Of a DNA stretch of 64,000 bases, positions 15,635 through 23,472 are shown one piece after another. Under the pieces are notes generated by a model. The model was not told the origin of the DNA. It made no database searches and saw only the letters and a list, made by a program, of their open reading frames with translations. The translations under genes and the position numbers were made by a program. Numbering within the stretch: position 1 is the first letter of the stretch; each line of letters begins with the position of its first letter. Source of the DNA: UBA1672 sp964587815 (lineage in GTDB: Bacteria > Pseudomonadota > Alphaproteobacteria > Micavibrionales > Micavibrionaceae); the NCBI GenBank assembly GCA_964587815.1, contig CAZPMH010000004.1:60230-124229 (forward strand), given 5' to 3'.

Positions 15635-15653
15635 CCGCAACGTTCTATTGCGG
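15635..15653 (-). promoter_or_regulatory. Flagellin mRNA leader hairpin, candidate FlbT site
   Basis: CCGCAA and TTGCGG (15635-15640 and 15648-15653) form a perfect six-bp stem with a seven-base loop, 30 bases upstream of the flagellin ATG. The ribosome-binding site lies just 3' of it in the mRNA. FlbT acts on a flagellin leader stem-loop in Caulobacter; that this hairpin is its target here is inference. Confidence 0.55.
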
Positions 15654-15680
15654 CTATTTATCATGATACTATCATAACCA

Positions 15681-15695
15681 TTAACAAACTGTTAA
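15681..15695. promoter_or_regulatory. CtrA-box-like site upstream of flagellin
   Basis: TTAACAAACTGTTAA is both a perfect inverted repeat (TTAACA-N3-TGTTAA) and an exact TTAA-N7-TTAA match. It lies 76-90 bases upstream of the flagellin ATG, close to where the promoter must be. A TATGAT that could act as a -10 box lies six bases downstream on the minus strand. Confidence 0.5.
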
Positions 15696-15818
15696 ACCAC
15701 ATCCTTGAATGCGGCAAAAAAACCTGTGCATGGCTAAATAGTGATAAAAACTCGTGCAAGAAATGCAAAAGCTTACGCAGTACTCAATTAAAGTATCACG
15801 AAGAAACCAAAAAGAAAA

Positions 15819-15862
15819 GAACGTATCAAACCGCCATATCCTATGGCTTGGTCGATACGTTC
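15819..15862 (-). terminator. Long hairpin with T-run downstream of flgE
   Basis: GAACGTATC (15819-15827) pairs perfectly with GATACGTTC (15854-15862). Inside, GCCATA pairs with TATGGC around TCC, with an ACC/GGT extension. On the minus strand the hairpin is followed by TTTTCTTTTTGG, as in an intrinsic terminator for the flgI-to-flgE operon. It lies 117 bases past the flgE stop. Confidence 0.75.
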
Positions 15863-15911
15863 AAACTGTTATACAAATTGTACTTCTGTACGTTTAAATA
15901 TCACAGCGCCG

Positions 15912-15967
15912 GATACTGTGTTTTAGGGGTTAAGGTTGCAGGGTAGCAGGGCCTAAATCACAGTATC
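15912..15967. repeat. 16-bp inverted repeat immediately downstream of flgE
   Basis: GATACTGTGTTTTAGG (15912-15927) and CCTAAATCACAGTATC (15952-15967) pair at 15 of 16 positions around a 24-base G-rich loop. It begins 11 bases after the flgE stop. There is no T-run, so mRNA 3'-end protection or a protein site is more likely than termination. Confidence 0.6.
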
Positions 15968-15978
15968 TTTAACGAGGT

Positions 15979-17724
15979 CTATCTCAGCTGCAGCAGCTCC
16001 TGTGTCATCTGATCGACCGTGTTAATAACTTTTGTGCCGGCGGAATAAGCGCGCTGTGAAACAATCAGCAAGGCAAATTCATCCGCCAGATCAACGTTCG
16101 AATTCTCAAGCGTCGACGGTTCAACAAACCCCGCACCGCCTCTGCCGGCTTCGCGCAGGTTTTCTTCACCCGAATCTTCCGTCTCCGTGTAGGCCGTACC
16201 CGAGACTTCCGCCAAACCGTTGGAATTCGCAAACGTTACCAGCGGTAATTGATAAAGTTCAGCGCTAGCACCGTTAGAGAATTGTGCAACAACAACGCCG
16301 TCACGGTTGATCGATACACCTGTTCTCAGGCCAAGCTCCGCGCCGTCCTGATCAGAGAACAGCACCGTATAATCACTTGAGAACTGGCTGAAACGTTCAA
16401 CATCAATCGAGATGTTTTGCAACTCAGACCCGTTATTCCAGTCAATATTGTTCAATTCAATATCAATATTGCCGTCCGTATCAGAGATAGAGTTAATCGT
16501 ACCGTCACCATTGAAATTAATCAGACCGTTAGTTAACTGGTTGTTACTCGGGTCGCGAATACTGACATTCCACCAACCACGGCTGTTATAATCAGGATCA
16601 CCGGGTAAGAACTGTAATGTCGGAAACGCGCCTGTGCTGTATGGTGGCGTATCTGCGGCTGAACCGTTCGAAAACGCGCCGCCGCCCAGGTTGTCTGACG
16701 TATAAGTTCCTGCCGTAAAGCCCAGTGATGCAAGAGCGCTACCGCCGCCCACTTCAGCAATGGCAAAGTTTTCCGTGCCGGTCAGGAAATTATCATGCTG
16801 GAAAACCAATGCGCCGTCATTACCGAGGAAGGCCGTCAGATCCGTCACATTTGCATTAATATCTTCAATCAAATCACCGATATCAAACACAACCGCATCC
16901 ACGCCCGGTGGCAGAGGTGCGCCATCCGTATCCGTTACCTGATAGGTTCTGGGGCCTGTACCATCCACGTTGATCGTAAATTGATCGCCATTACTTATGC
17001 CCAAATCACTGACCAACTCATCGGTAGAACTCAGCGTTGTCCGTGATGTTGAAACCGCTGCCTGCGGTCCGAATGTTTTGGTGAATTCAAAGCTAAGCGG
17101 TTGCGGGTTACCGAGCGTATCAAACACCGTCAATCCACGCGTAAAGTCAGCCTGCGTTGTGCCAAGCTGCGCAAAGGTCTTATCCGTCTCCGCCGCATCA
17201 AGGTTGATGGATAGCTCCGCCGTATTAGTCGGGCGTGTTAAGCCGCCAAGAAACGCAACATCAATCGGCACGAGTGAGGTCAAATCCCCTTGGTTTGCAG
17301 GCAAGCTTCCCTGTTGATCAATCGGCCAGCCATAAAGAAAGAAGCCCGCGGAATTTCTCAAAAACCCTTGCGAGTCTTCACTGAATTGACCGTTCCGCGT
17401 ATATAAAAACTCGGTAAGCGGTGAATCATCTGAATCACGCTTGACCGCAAAGAAACCGTTCCCTGAAATCGAGGCGTCCGTGCCTGATGATGATTGCGTA
17501 ATCGGCCCTTGCTGATCAACACGCTGAATGCGGTTCGCCGTTACTGTACCGGGCGAATAGCGGCTCGTATTACCTTGCGTTGTCACAAGCGAAAAGAACG
17601 CCGCCTCTGATCGTTTAAAGCCCGTCGTGTTCACATTGGCGATATTATTCGAAATAATCGCCGTATTCTGTGATTGAGCGGTCAGCGCAGATACGCCTGT
17701 AAATAATGCTCCAAATAGTCCCAT
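15979..17724 (-). CDS. flgE: FlgE, hook protein
   Basis: FlgE (581 residues) builds the hook. The N-terminus MGLFGALFTGVSALTAQSQN, then IISNNIANVNTTGFKRSEAA carries the rod/hook family signature, and the C-terminus VEPSTLENSNVDLADEFALL, then RAYSAGTKVINTVDQMTQEL is the matching D0 helix. It is clearly longer than enterobacterial FlgE (about 400 residues), with a large glycine, asparagine and aspartate-rich central region (about 130-480), probably extra outer domains. It follows flgD by 32 bases in the leftward flgI-flgJ-chaperones-fliK-flgD-flgE operon and is its last gene; two hairpins lie downstream. Export is expected through FlhA/FlhB with FlgD as the cap. Confidence 0.96.
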   Translation of the reverse strand: MGLFGALFTGVSALTAQSQNTAIISNNIANVNTTGFKRSEAAFFSLVTTQGNTSRYSPGTVTANRIQRVDQQGPITQSSSGTDASISGNGFFAVKRDSDDSPLTEFLYTRNGQFSEDSQGFLRNSAGFFLYGWPIDQQGSLPANQGDLTSLVPIDVAFLGGLTRPTNTAELSINLDAAETDKTFAQLGTTQADFTRGLTVFDTLGNPQPLSFEFTKTFGPQAAVSTSRTTLSSTDELVSDLGISNGDQFTINVDGTGPRTYQVTDTDGAPLPPGVDAVVFDIGDLIEDINANVTDLTAFLGNDGALVFQHDNFLTGTENFAIAEVGGGSALASLGFTAGTYTSDNLGGGAFSNGSAADTPPYSTGAFPTLQFLPGDPDYNSRGWWNVSIRDPSNNQLTNGLINFNGDGTINSISDTDGNIDIELNNIDWNNGSELQNISIDVERFSQFSSDYTVLFSDQDGAELGLRTGVSINRDGVVVAQFSNGASAELYQLPLVTFANSNGLAEVSGTAYTETEDSGEENLREAGRGGAGFVEPSTLENSNVDLADEFALLIVSQRAYSAGTKVINTVDQMTQELLQLR

Positions 17725-17756
17725 AGTTAGTCTCCTTTACTAAAACAAAGTCCTTT

Positions 17757-18470
17757 TTAAGTGTTGTCTTCCGTGTCTTGGGTTGAGGGTTGAGAGGTAT
17801 CCTGCGGTGCTTCGGTCACATTGATTACATTACCAATGGATACTGCGCGCTCGCCGACAAGTAAGAAATTCACGCCGTTCTGCGTTTCGATACCCGTAAC
17901 GCGCCCTGTCACAACCGTTGTGGTTTCCAGAGGCTCTCCGCCCGCACCGATCGCATCAACACGAATGCCGTACGTGCCGGCCTCAACCGGTGATCCGTTG
18001 TCATTTGTACCGTCCCAAGTGAAAGTTTCCTGCAATTCATCGTCGCTCACCTGTTGAGAAAACACGACATCACCGTTCTCATCGAAAATATTGATCGTCG
18101 TTTCAACCGATTCACCTGAAATCGCATAGCTGAGATCAACGGGGGTGCTACCGTCGTAAAACGCCTCAGAGCTGATATAGCTGACATTACGTCCGACATA
18201 GCCGAGCGTTGATGAAAAAGAGTCGCCCAAACTAAGTGCGACCAGATCATCAAGCCTTTGATTTGTATTGATTTGTTGTTCAACGCCTGTAAAAGCAACC
18301 AACTGATTGGTAAATTCCGTTGTATCCATGGGGGATAGAGGGTCTTGGTTTTGCAGTTGAACAGTCAGCAAGTTCAAAAAGTCGCTAAAATCCTCGGCCA
18401 AACCAACGGTTGAGGCTTGTGTATTCTGCGCTGCGCTTAGCGCACTGTTGATATTGACATCACTCGTCAT
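17757..18470 (-). CDS. flgD: FlgD, hook cap / assembly scaffold
   Basis: The 237-residue protein contains the FlgD core: FLNLLTVQLQNQDPLSPMDT followed by TEFTNQLVAFTGVEQQI near residues 31-70, then a FlgD Ig-like/tudor region (TFTWDGTNDNGSPVEAGTYG). FlgD caps the growing hook and is exported through the type III apparatus. The C-terminal 20 residues are polar (QDTSQPSTQDTEDN) and variable. It lies between fliK and flgE with gaps of 14 and 32 bases, the usual order in alphaproteobacteria. Confidence 0.95.
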   Translation of the reverse strand: MTSDVNINSALSAAQNTQASTVGLAEDFSDFLNLLTVQLQNQDPLSPMDTTEFTNQLVAFTGVEQQINTNQRLDDLVALSLGDSFSSTLGYVGRNVSYISSEAFYDGSTPVDLSYAISGESVETTINIFDENGDVVFSQQVSDDELQETFTWDGTNDNGSPVEAGTYGIRVDAIGAGGEPLETTTVVTGRVTGIETQNGVNFLLVGERAVSIGNVINVTEAPQDTSQPSTQDTEDNT

Positions 18471-18484
18471 GGTTTAAAATCCTT

Positions 18485-20041
18485 CTATACTAACAGGCTG
18501 TAACGCATGTGTCCGCTTTCCGGGTCGACATGCCAGTCCATCGTTGTTTCAATTAAATTCGGGTCTTCGCCAGCATCGCTGCGCGCACCATTCTTGCCGG
18601 AATTCTCTCCGCCGCGCCCCGAATGCGTGTTTTGCTGGTCACCCGCAAGCTCAAAAGCAATATCGCCTTGTGAATCCAGCCCTGCATCACTCAGCGCTCT
18701 TTGCAAAACATCCGCGTCACGCTGCAGCATGAGATACGTCTCGGGCTTTTCAACGGTCAAAACGATTTTGGCCTTGCTGTCTTTATCGATGCTCATTTTC
18801 ACATCAACGCGCCCCAATTCAGGCGGGTTAAGATGCAATTTGATATCCGTTTTCTCACCGCCTTTAACGGCCTTAGAAATGGTCAAAGAAACGGCCTGCG
18901 TCGCAGGGTGAGGTTGTGATGCACTCTGCGCCTGCGTGATAACATTGGTTAAACTACTATTCAGCGCCGTGGTGCTTTGCTGCGCATAAGTCGATGAGAG
19001 CAGGGCGCTTTCTGAAGTGCCGCCAAAGGAGCCGAACGCATTCATAAATGGTGCACTTGAAAGAAAACGTTCTGCCGCATTAGCCGTACTGGTCGACGTT
19101 TTTGCTACAGCAGAGAACGCGTCGTTTTTACCTTGCGCCGCAGATTTTAGCGCCTGATCAAAACCACCTTCATCTGGTGTAACACCTCGATCAAAACCTG
19201 AATACTGCGCACGGTCAAAACGCCCGTCATATCGCGCATCTGAATGATTGCGCATCGCGGTATCTTCGGCTGCAAGGCCGTTTTTAAACCCATTGCCTGA
19301 CTTTGCATCTGCTGAAACCAAAGCCTCAACCGCCTTGTTTCCATCGCTGGATTGCCGCGCTTCCGAAGGTGGGGAAGCAAGTGTCACAAACTGCGCGACC
19401 ACAGCGTTAAGAGCATCAATTTCGTCTTGTTCCAAAGTTTCAGACAGCAATTTCTGCACTTGTTCTTGAAGCGTTGTAATCTCTTCAAGGCTTAAGCCCG
19501 ACAATGTTGCCTGTTCGGCAGAAAGCATGTCCACCAAACGCAACAAAGATGCAATTTGATCTTCATTAGAAAGCGGCGCCCCGTTTTCATCCTGAGCATT
19601 AAAAACACCCAACAAATCCGAAATTTTATCAAATGCCGCGGCATCGCTTTCAAGGATAGCGTCAATTTCTATGAGCGCAGCATCCTTTTGCTGATCATTA
19701 TCTTGTTCATTAACGGTATCAATCAGCGCACGAAGATGCTGCCCAAACGCCGTAAGGTTGAGAATGTATTCATCATCCGATGTCTCGATCTTTTCATCAC
19801 GTAACTTAGAAACACCGCGATCCTGCTGCGTCTTGAAATCATCTTTTTTATCCGATTTGTCCGCCCGATCTTTTTGAGATTTAAGATAATCCGCAAAACT
19901 CTGATCCGCTTCCCCCGCCTTACTACGTTCGGTAAAAACAATATCAGTCTTACGCGCAGACGTTTTCGAGCCAACAGACAGCGCACCATCCTGAGAGGTG
20001 TTGGAAAAACCGTATTGCGATGTCAAAAACTCATAATTCAT
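18485..20041 (-). CDS. fliK: FliK, hook-length control protein
   Basis: At 518 residues this is a long FliK. The diagnostic part is the C-terminal Flg_hook domain: IKLHLNPPELGRVDVKMSID followed by KIVLTVEKPETYLMLQRDAD and LQRALSDAGL, about residues 400-470. The N-terminal 350 residues are low-complexity, charged and glutamine/serine/alanine-rich, as expected for the secreted molecular ruler. FliK measures hook length and makes FlhB switch to filament substrates. It is located directly upstream of flgD and flgE. The final 45 residues (SGRGGENSGKNGARSD and beyond) form a disordered tail. Confidence 0.92.
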   Translation of the reverse strand: MNYEFLTSQYGFSNTSQDGALSVGSKTSARKTDIVFTERSKAGEADQSFADYLKSQKDRADKSDKKDDFKTQQDRGVSKLRDEKIETSDDEYILNLTAFGQHLRALIDTVNEQDNDQQKDAALIEIDAILESDAAAFDKISDLLGVFNAQDENGAPLSNEDQIASLLRLVDMLSAEQATLSGLSLEEITTLQEQVQKLLSETLEQDEIDALNAVVAQFVTLASPPSEARQSSDGNKAVEALVSADAKSGNGFKNGLAAEDTAMRNHSDARYDGRFDRAQYSGFDRGVTPDEGGFDQALKSAAQGKNDAFSAVAKTSTSTANAAERFLSSAPFMNAFGSFGGTSESALLSSTYAQQSTTALNSSLTNVITQAQSASQPHPATQAVSLTISKAVKGGEKTDIKLHLNPPELGRVDVKMSIDKDSKAKIVLTVEKPETYLMLQRDADVLQRALSDAGLDSQGDIAFELAGDQQNTHSGRGGENSGKNGARSDAGEDPNLIETTMDWHVDPESGHMRYSLLV

Positions 20042-20065
20042 GAGGAAAAATCCTAACCTTTTCGT

Positions 20066-20542
20066 TTAAACCGTCTCGCTCACGCCTGACGACACAACCT
20101 TTTTCTGCGTTGCGTTCGGAATGGCGCCTGTCTCGCTGTAGCTGAATGAGCGTTGCTGCTGCGCGGAATTCACCGCCGCCGTGCGCAGGCGATTTCCCAA
20201 ACGCTCAGTGCAGCGTTGCATCCGTTCAATCGCTGCAACATTTTCTTTTGAAATCCCCTGAAATTCATTTTGAAGCTGTCTCAAGCGATCTTTCAGCGGC
20301 GCGTCAATGCGTTTCACATCTTCCTTATGCGCCAAAATATGCGCCATCTTATTGTGATACTCCTGCGCGGACTTGATCTTTTGATCCTGCAACGCCATGA
20401 ATGCCTTTGAGTCAGAGCGTTTCAGCGCGTCTGTCTCCTCTGAATATAGTGTGTTGAGCGCGCGGATCGTTTCAATCACATCCACAACAGCCGTTCGCAT
20501 ATCAACGGGCTTTTTCATCTTGGCTTTTGAAGTCTTCGTCAT
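20066..20542 (-). CDS. FlgN-like export chaperone, copy 2
   Basis: This 158-residue, mostly helical protein resembles FlgN: an N-terminal helix pair (VVDVIETIRALNTLYSEETD, then LKRSDSKAFMALQDQKIKSA) with the ET-x-A-L pattern, followed by a long helix and a polar tail (SFSYSETGAIPNATQKK). FlgN chaperones bind hook-associated proteins FlgK and FlgL before export. It follows a second helical protein of similar layout (20564-21025), suggesting a duplicated chaperone pair in the flgI-flgE operon. Sequence similarity in this family is weak, so FliT-like or FlaF-independent roles are possible. No flgK or flgL lies in the window. Confidence 0.6.
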   Translation of the reverse strand: MTKTSKAKMKKPVDMRTAVVDVIETIRALNTLYSEETDALKRSDSKAFMALQDQKIKSAQEYHNKMAHILAHKEDVKRIDAPLKDRLRQLQNEFQGISKENVAAIERMQRCTERLGNRLRTAAVNSAQQQRSFSYSETGAIPNATQKKVVSSGVSETV

Positions 20543-20563
20543 TTTTTAAAATCCTTCCTTAAA

Positions 20564-21025
20564 TTATGATGCTGCGCCGCGTGCAGCAGGATCAGCCGCA
20601 TCATCAGCAAAGCGAACACGCTGCCCGATTTCCTGCGCACTAAACAGCGTAGCTTGCGTATTGGCAGAGGCGCGCGTTTTCACCTGATCAATCACAACAT
20701 TGTTGCTCATCGTTTTCTCGCGCAGCTCGCTTTGTTTTTGGTCAAGCTGCAGCAAAAGTCGCTGATCACATCCGCGAAACTCCTCAACACGCGCGCGAAA
20801 TTCTTCTGACGCCTTCGAATAATGCGCAGCAAACTTTTCTTTATCTTTTTGCGCATAGGCAAAGGCGAGATGGTCGTTCTTCACCAGAGCCTGCGTTTCG
20901 ATATCGGCAAAATCGACCAGACGCGTCGTCAAACGGATAAGCTCGCGCAACGCCGCGTTGACATCCTTCGGTAAAACCGCCTGAGTATCCTTGCTCTGTA
21001 TCTCTTCTTGCATCCTGGTGCGCAT
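20564..21025 (-). CDS. FlgN-like export chaperone, copy 1
   Basis: The 153-residue protein is predicted to be almost entirely helical, with a first helix ALRELIRLTTRLVDFADIET, a second LVKNDHLAFAYAQKDKEKFA and a long coiled-coil-prone third. The order, and the pairing of an acidic ET-x-A-L motif (DIETQALVKND) with a following K-rich segment, parallel the next gene (DALKRSDSKAF). FlgN-type chaperones look like this, but the family is too divergent to be sure by eye. It lies between flgJ and the second chaperone-like gene with gaps of 14 and 21 bases, so it belongs to the hook/rod operon. Confidence 0.55.
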   Translation of the reverse strand: MRTRMQEEIQSKDTQAVLPKDVNAALRELIRLTTRLVDFADIETQALVKNDHLAFAYAQKDKEKFAAHYSKASEEFRARVEEFRGCDQRLLLQLDQKQSELREKTMSNNVVIDQVKTRASANTQATLFSAQEIGQRVRFADDAADPAARGAAS

Positions 21026-21039
21026 AATCTCAATCCTTT

Positions 21040-21477
21040 TTAATCTTTGGTGTTTGTTGTTGGGTATTCGACATAATCGGCGTCAATAATGCCGCGCTTT
21101 ACGGGCTGCTCAACAGCCGCACTTTGTGTTTTATCAGCGTTCTGCGCAGTGCGTTCGGCCTGCATCTCAATCAATTTGTTCTTAACAAGGGTTTGAATGC
21201 CGGTAATGTCCTTCTCCGCGATGGCCTCACCATACTCATTCAACATCATGCCCTGAAAAATCTCTTCTCCCTTGCCGCCACCAAACATGCTGTCTGATGT
21301 TTCAATCCCTTCAAACATCGGCTTGACCATCTCAGACAGGAAAACCGCCTCAAACTCTTTCGCGATTTCATCTAAATCCTGCTTGCTCTGAAATTTCGCA
21401 ACATCAGGCAAAGACGGCGTTTGCGCTTGGTTTGCGTTAATCAATGTCAATGCTGCATCGGGTGATAAATTCTGCAT
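21040..21477 (-). CDS. flgJ: FlgJ-type rod-binding protein without muramidase domain
   Basis: The 145-residue protein is the N-terminal rod-binding domain of FlgJ only: LDEIAKEFEAVFLSEMVKPM, then FGGGKGEEIFQGMMLNEYGE and IAEKDITGIQTLVKNKLIEM. The C-terminal peptidoglycan hydrolase domain of enterobacterial FlgJ is absent, as is usual in alphaproteobacteria, so a separate lytic enzyme must open the wall. Its start overlaps the flgI stop in a TAATG arrangement (21477), indicating coupling. Confidence 0.92.
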   Translation of the reverse strand: MQNLSPDAALTLINANQAQTPSLPDVAKFQSKQDLDEIAKEFEAVFLSEMVKPMFEGIETSDSMFGGGKGEEIFQGMMLNEYGEAIAEKDITGIQTLVKNKLIEMQAERTAQNADKTQSAAVEQPVKRGIIDADYVEYPTTNTKD

Positions 21478-22634
21478 TACATCACCTCAATTTCCGCTTG
21501 CAACGCACCCGCTGATTTGATCGCTTGTAAAATCGTGATCATGTCGCGCGGCGTCACACCCAGCCTGTTCAAACCAGTCACCAATTCCTGCAGAGTCACA
21601 CCTGAATCGAGAACCGTCAATTTATCTTCTTCTACATTCACACCAACCTCGGTGCGCGGCACAATCACCGTCTCGCCTTGGTCAGAAAACGGGTTGGCCT
21701 GCGACACTTGTGGCGTTTCCGTAATACGCAAGGTCAAATTCCCTTGTGCAATGGCAACACTGCTCACGCGAACATCCGCACCCATAACAATCACACCTGA
21801 TCGCTCACTAATCACCACACGCGCGGGTTGATCAGGTTGCACAGGCAACTGTTCGATATCGGTAATAAGGTCGATGATCGTGCCGTCATAATTATTCGGG
21901 CGGCGTAACACGATGCTCGCGGGGTTCTCAGCTTTGGCAAGGCGCGCATTCGTAAAACCGTTAATCGCCTGTGCAATCCGCCGAGAAGTCGTGAAATCGG
22001 GGTTTTTCAAGGCAAGGCGTATTTGCTGCAAATCCTCCAGACGAAATTCAATCTCTCGCTCTACAATACCACCATTGGGAATGCGCCCCGCGGTTGGTGT
22101 GTTCTGGGTCACTTCTGCCGCATCGCCGCCGACGGTAAAGCCCGCAATATTCACCTCACCCTGTGCCACGGCATAAACAAGACCGTCAGCCGCGAGCAGG
22201 GGCGTAACCAACAATGTGCCGCCTTGTAAAGATGTCGCATCACCAAGTGAAGAAATTTCAACGTCAATGCGCGACCCTTGGTTTTTGAATGGTGGCAAAC
22301 TGGCCGTAACCATAACGGCGGCAATATTGCCTGTATTTAAGTTAAGCCCGCGAATATTAACGCCCATACGCTCCAGCATGGCAATCAGGCTCTGTTCGGT
22401 AAACGGAGAGTTGTTAAGCCCGTCACCTGTTCCGTTCAAACCGACAACAAGACCATAGCCGACCAATTGGTTTTCACGCACCCCTTCAATATCAACAATA
22501 TCCTTAATGCGTGATGTCTTCGCATTTGCCGTGTAGGAGGGGATCGCCATCAATATAATAGCCAACCCTGCCATAAAAAACGTCAGCGAAGAAAAACCGG
22601 TTTTATAATGTTTATACGAATTGAGCGTTTTCAC
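21477..22634 (-). CDS. flgI: FlgI, P-ring protein
   Basis: FlgI (385 residues) forms the periplasmic P-ring. A hydrophobic N-terminal segment with signal character (LTFFMAGLAIILMAIPSYTA) precedes the conserved mature start RIKDIVDIEGVRENQLVGYG, then LVVGLNGTGDGLNNSPFTEQ. The C-terminus VTLQELVTGLNRLGVTPRDM, then IITILQAIKSAGALQAEIEVM-type ending is canonical. The signal peptide is longer than usual because of an N-terminal MKTLNSYKHYKTGFSS extension. The gene heads the operon flgI-flgJ-two chaperones-fliK-flgD-flgE and has a sigma-54 promoter at 22706-22724. It is divergent from fliX, as in Caulobacter. Confidence 0.96.
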   Translation of the reverse strand: MKTLNSYKHYKTGFSSLTFFMAGLAIILMAIPSYTANAKTSRIKDIVDIEGVRENQLVGYGLVVGLNGTGDGLNNSPFTEQSLIAMLERMGVNIRGLNLNTGNIAAVMVTASLPPFKNQGSRIDVEISSLGDATSLQGGTLLVTPLLAADGLVYAVAQGEVNIAGFTVGGDAAEVTQNTPTAGRIPNGGIVEREIEFRLEDLQQIRLALKNPDFTTSRRIAQAINGFTNARLAKAENPASIVLRRPNNYDGTIIDLITDIEQLPVQPDQPARVVISERSGVIVMGADVRVSSVAIAQGNLTLRITETPQVSQANPFSDQGETVIVPRTEVGVNVEEDKLTVLDSGVTLQELVTGLNRLGVTPRDMITILQAIKSAGALQAEIEVM

Positions 22635-22705
22635 GTCTTAAACTCTCTTAAAATTAAACCTCTATAAGCGTCTTGGCTAAAATTTCGCCATGACGCGTTT
22701 ACCTA

Positions 22706-22724
22706 TTTGCGAAATGCATGCCAG
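22706..22724 (-). promoter_or_regulatory. Sigma-54 promoter of the flgI operon
   Basis: On the minus strand CTGGCATGCATTTCGCAAA has GG and GC separated by exactly 10 bases and matches the TGGCAYG-N4-TTGCA consensus at most positions. Transcription would start near 22697, about 60 bases before the flgI ATG. FlbD is the expected activator. Confidence 0.75.
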
Positions 22725-22851
22725 TTTTGGGTAAGGGAATGCGGTAAAAAAGGCGGGCGGACGCTTTTCCATGCGGAAATTTTTGCCGACTTGTGAAAAT
22801 ACTGCCCCGTTGATAAACTCAATGCATCAAAAGTTGAGGGAAGGAAAGCGC

Positions 22852-23292
22852 ATGAAAATCGGAAAGTCAAAAGGCCCCGAGGGCCCGTCAAAGACCTCAA
22901 AAACGGGAAATACATCAAAAACGGACGGCGCGGATTTCAGCAAATATGTTCAGGGCGGAGCAGAGCAGACCGCAGAAACATCAAGCACGCAATCCATCGC
23001 ACATCTTGATGCGTTACTCGCGGTACAGGAAGTGGAAGACCCGACGCAAAAGGCTGCACGCAAACGCGCCTATGTTCGTGCTGACACGATCTTGGAAAAA
23101 TTAGATGAACTGAAACAAAAAATGCTGACCGGGCAGATGACAATCGGAAACATTATCGATATCGCAGATGTTGTCGCCTCACACCGTGATAAGGTAAACA
23201 ACCCCGCTTTAACGGCCATTCTTGACGAAATAGATCTTCGCGCGCAGGTTGAGATAGCAAAAGTCAGCATGTCATTGAAATCAAATCAATAA
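22852..23292 (+). CDS. fliX: FliX, class II assembly checkpoint regulator
   Basis: The C-terminal 100 residues match FliX: IAHLDALLAVQEVEDPTQKA, then LEKLDELKQKMLTGQMTIGN and PALTAILDEIDLRAQVEIAK. In Caulobacter FliX binds FlbD and couples its activity to completion of the class II basal body. From the ATG at 22852 (GGAAAG upstream) the protein has 146 residues; the frame extends to 22771 but that part is AT-rich leader without FliX similarity. The first 40 residues are lysine, threonine and serine-rich and disordered. It is divergent from flgI, the same neighbourhood as in Caulobacter, and likely acts with FlbD encoded at 5747-7138. Confidence 0.9.
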   Translation: MKIGKSKGPEGPSKTSKTGNTSKTDGADFSKYVQGGAEQTAETSSTQSIAHLDALLAVQEVEDPTQKAARKRAYVRADTILEKLDELKQKMLTGQMTIGNIIDIADVVASHRDKVNNPALTAILDEIDLRAQVEIAKVSMSLKSNQ

Positions 23293-23361
23293 ATTAGGTT
23301 AGAAAAAAGGCCGTGTCGCCTTCTGTACGGCGTATATAATTCAGCATAAACGCAAAAATAC

Positions 23362-23390
23362 TTGTAATTCGATCGCTCTGAACGTATAGT
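23362..23390 (+). promoter_or_regulatory. Sigma-70 promoter of dksA
   Basis: TTGTAA (23362-23367) and TATAGT (23385-23390) are exactly 17 bases apart. The start would be near 23397, giving a leader of about 76 bases. The same -10 TATAGT is used by the FlaG-like gene promoter. Confidence 0.65.
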
Positions 23391-23472
23391 CGCGCATCGA
23401 AAAATAATTCGCGAAAAGTGGTATTTGATTAAAATCTACAGACAAAGATATTTAAGGTAAGGATCCTATAAA

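Larger units (their letters stand above)
15606..15978. other. flgE-flagellin intergenic region with several inverted repeats
   Basis: No gene is supported in these 373 bases. From right to left on the minus strand it holds a 16-bp inverted repeat right after the flgE stop (15912-15967), a terminator-like long hairpin (15819-15862), a CtrA-box-like palindrome (15681-15695), a perfect 13-base palindrome ATGATACTATCAT (15663-15675) and the flagellin leader hairpin (15635-15653). Confidence 0.6.

Noticed and set aside
15711..15724. GC-N10-CC ahead of flagellin as a sigma-54 candidate
   Set aside because: Only the GG and GC dinucleotides fit; the -24 and -12 contexts (AGGTTT, CCGCA) do not match the consensus.
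22638..22651. TTAA-N6-TTAA in the flgI-fliX intergenic region
   Set aside because: Spacing is six, not seven, bases; not accepted as a CtrA box.
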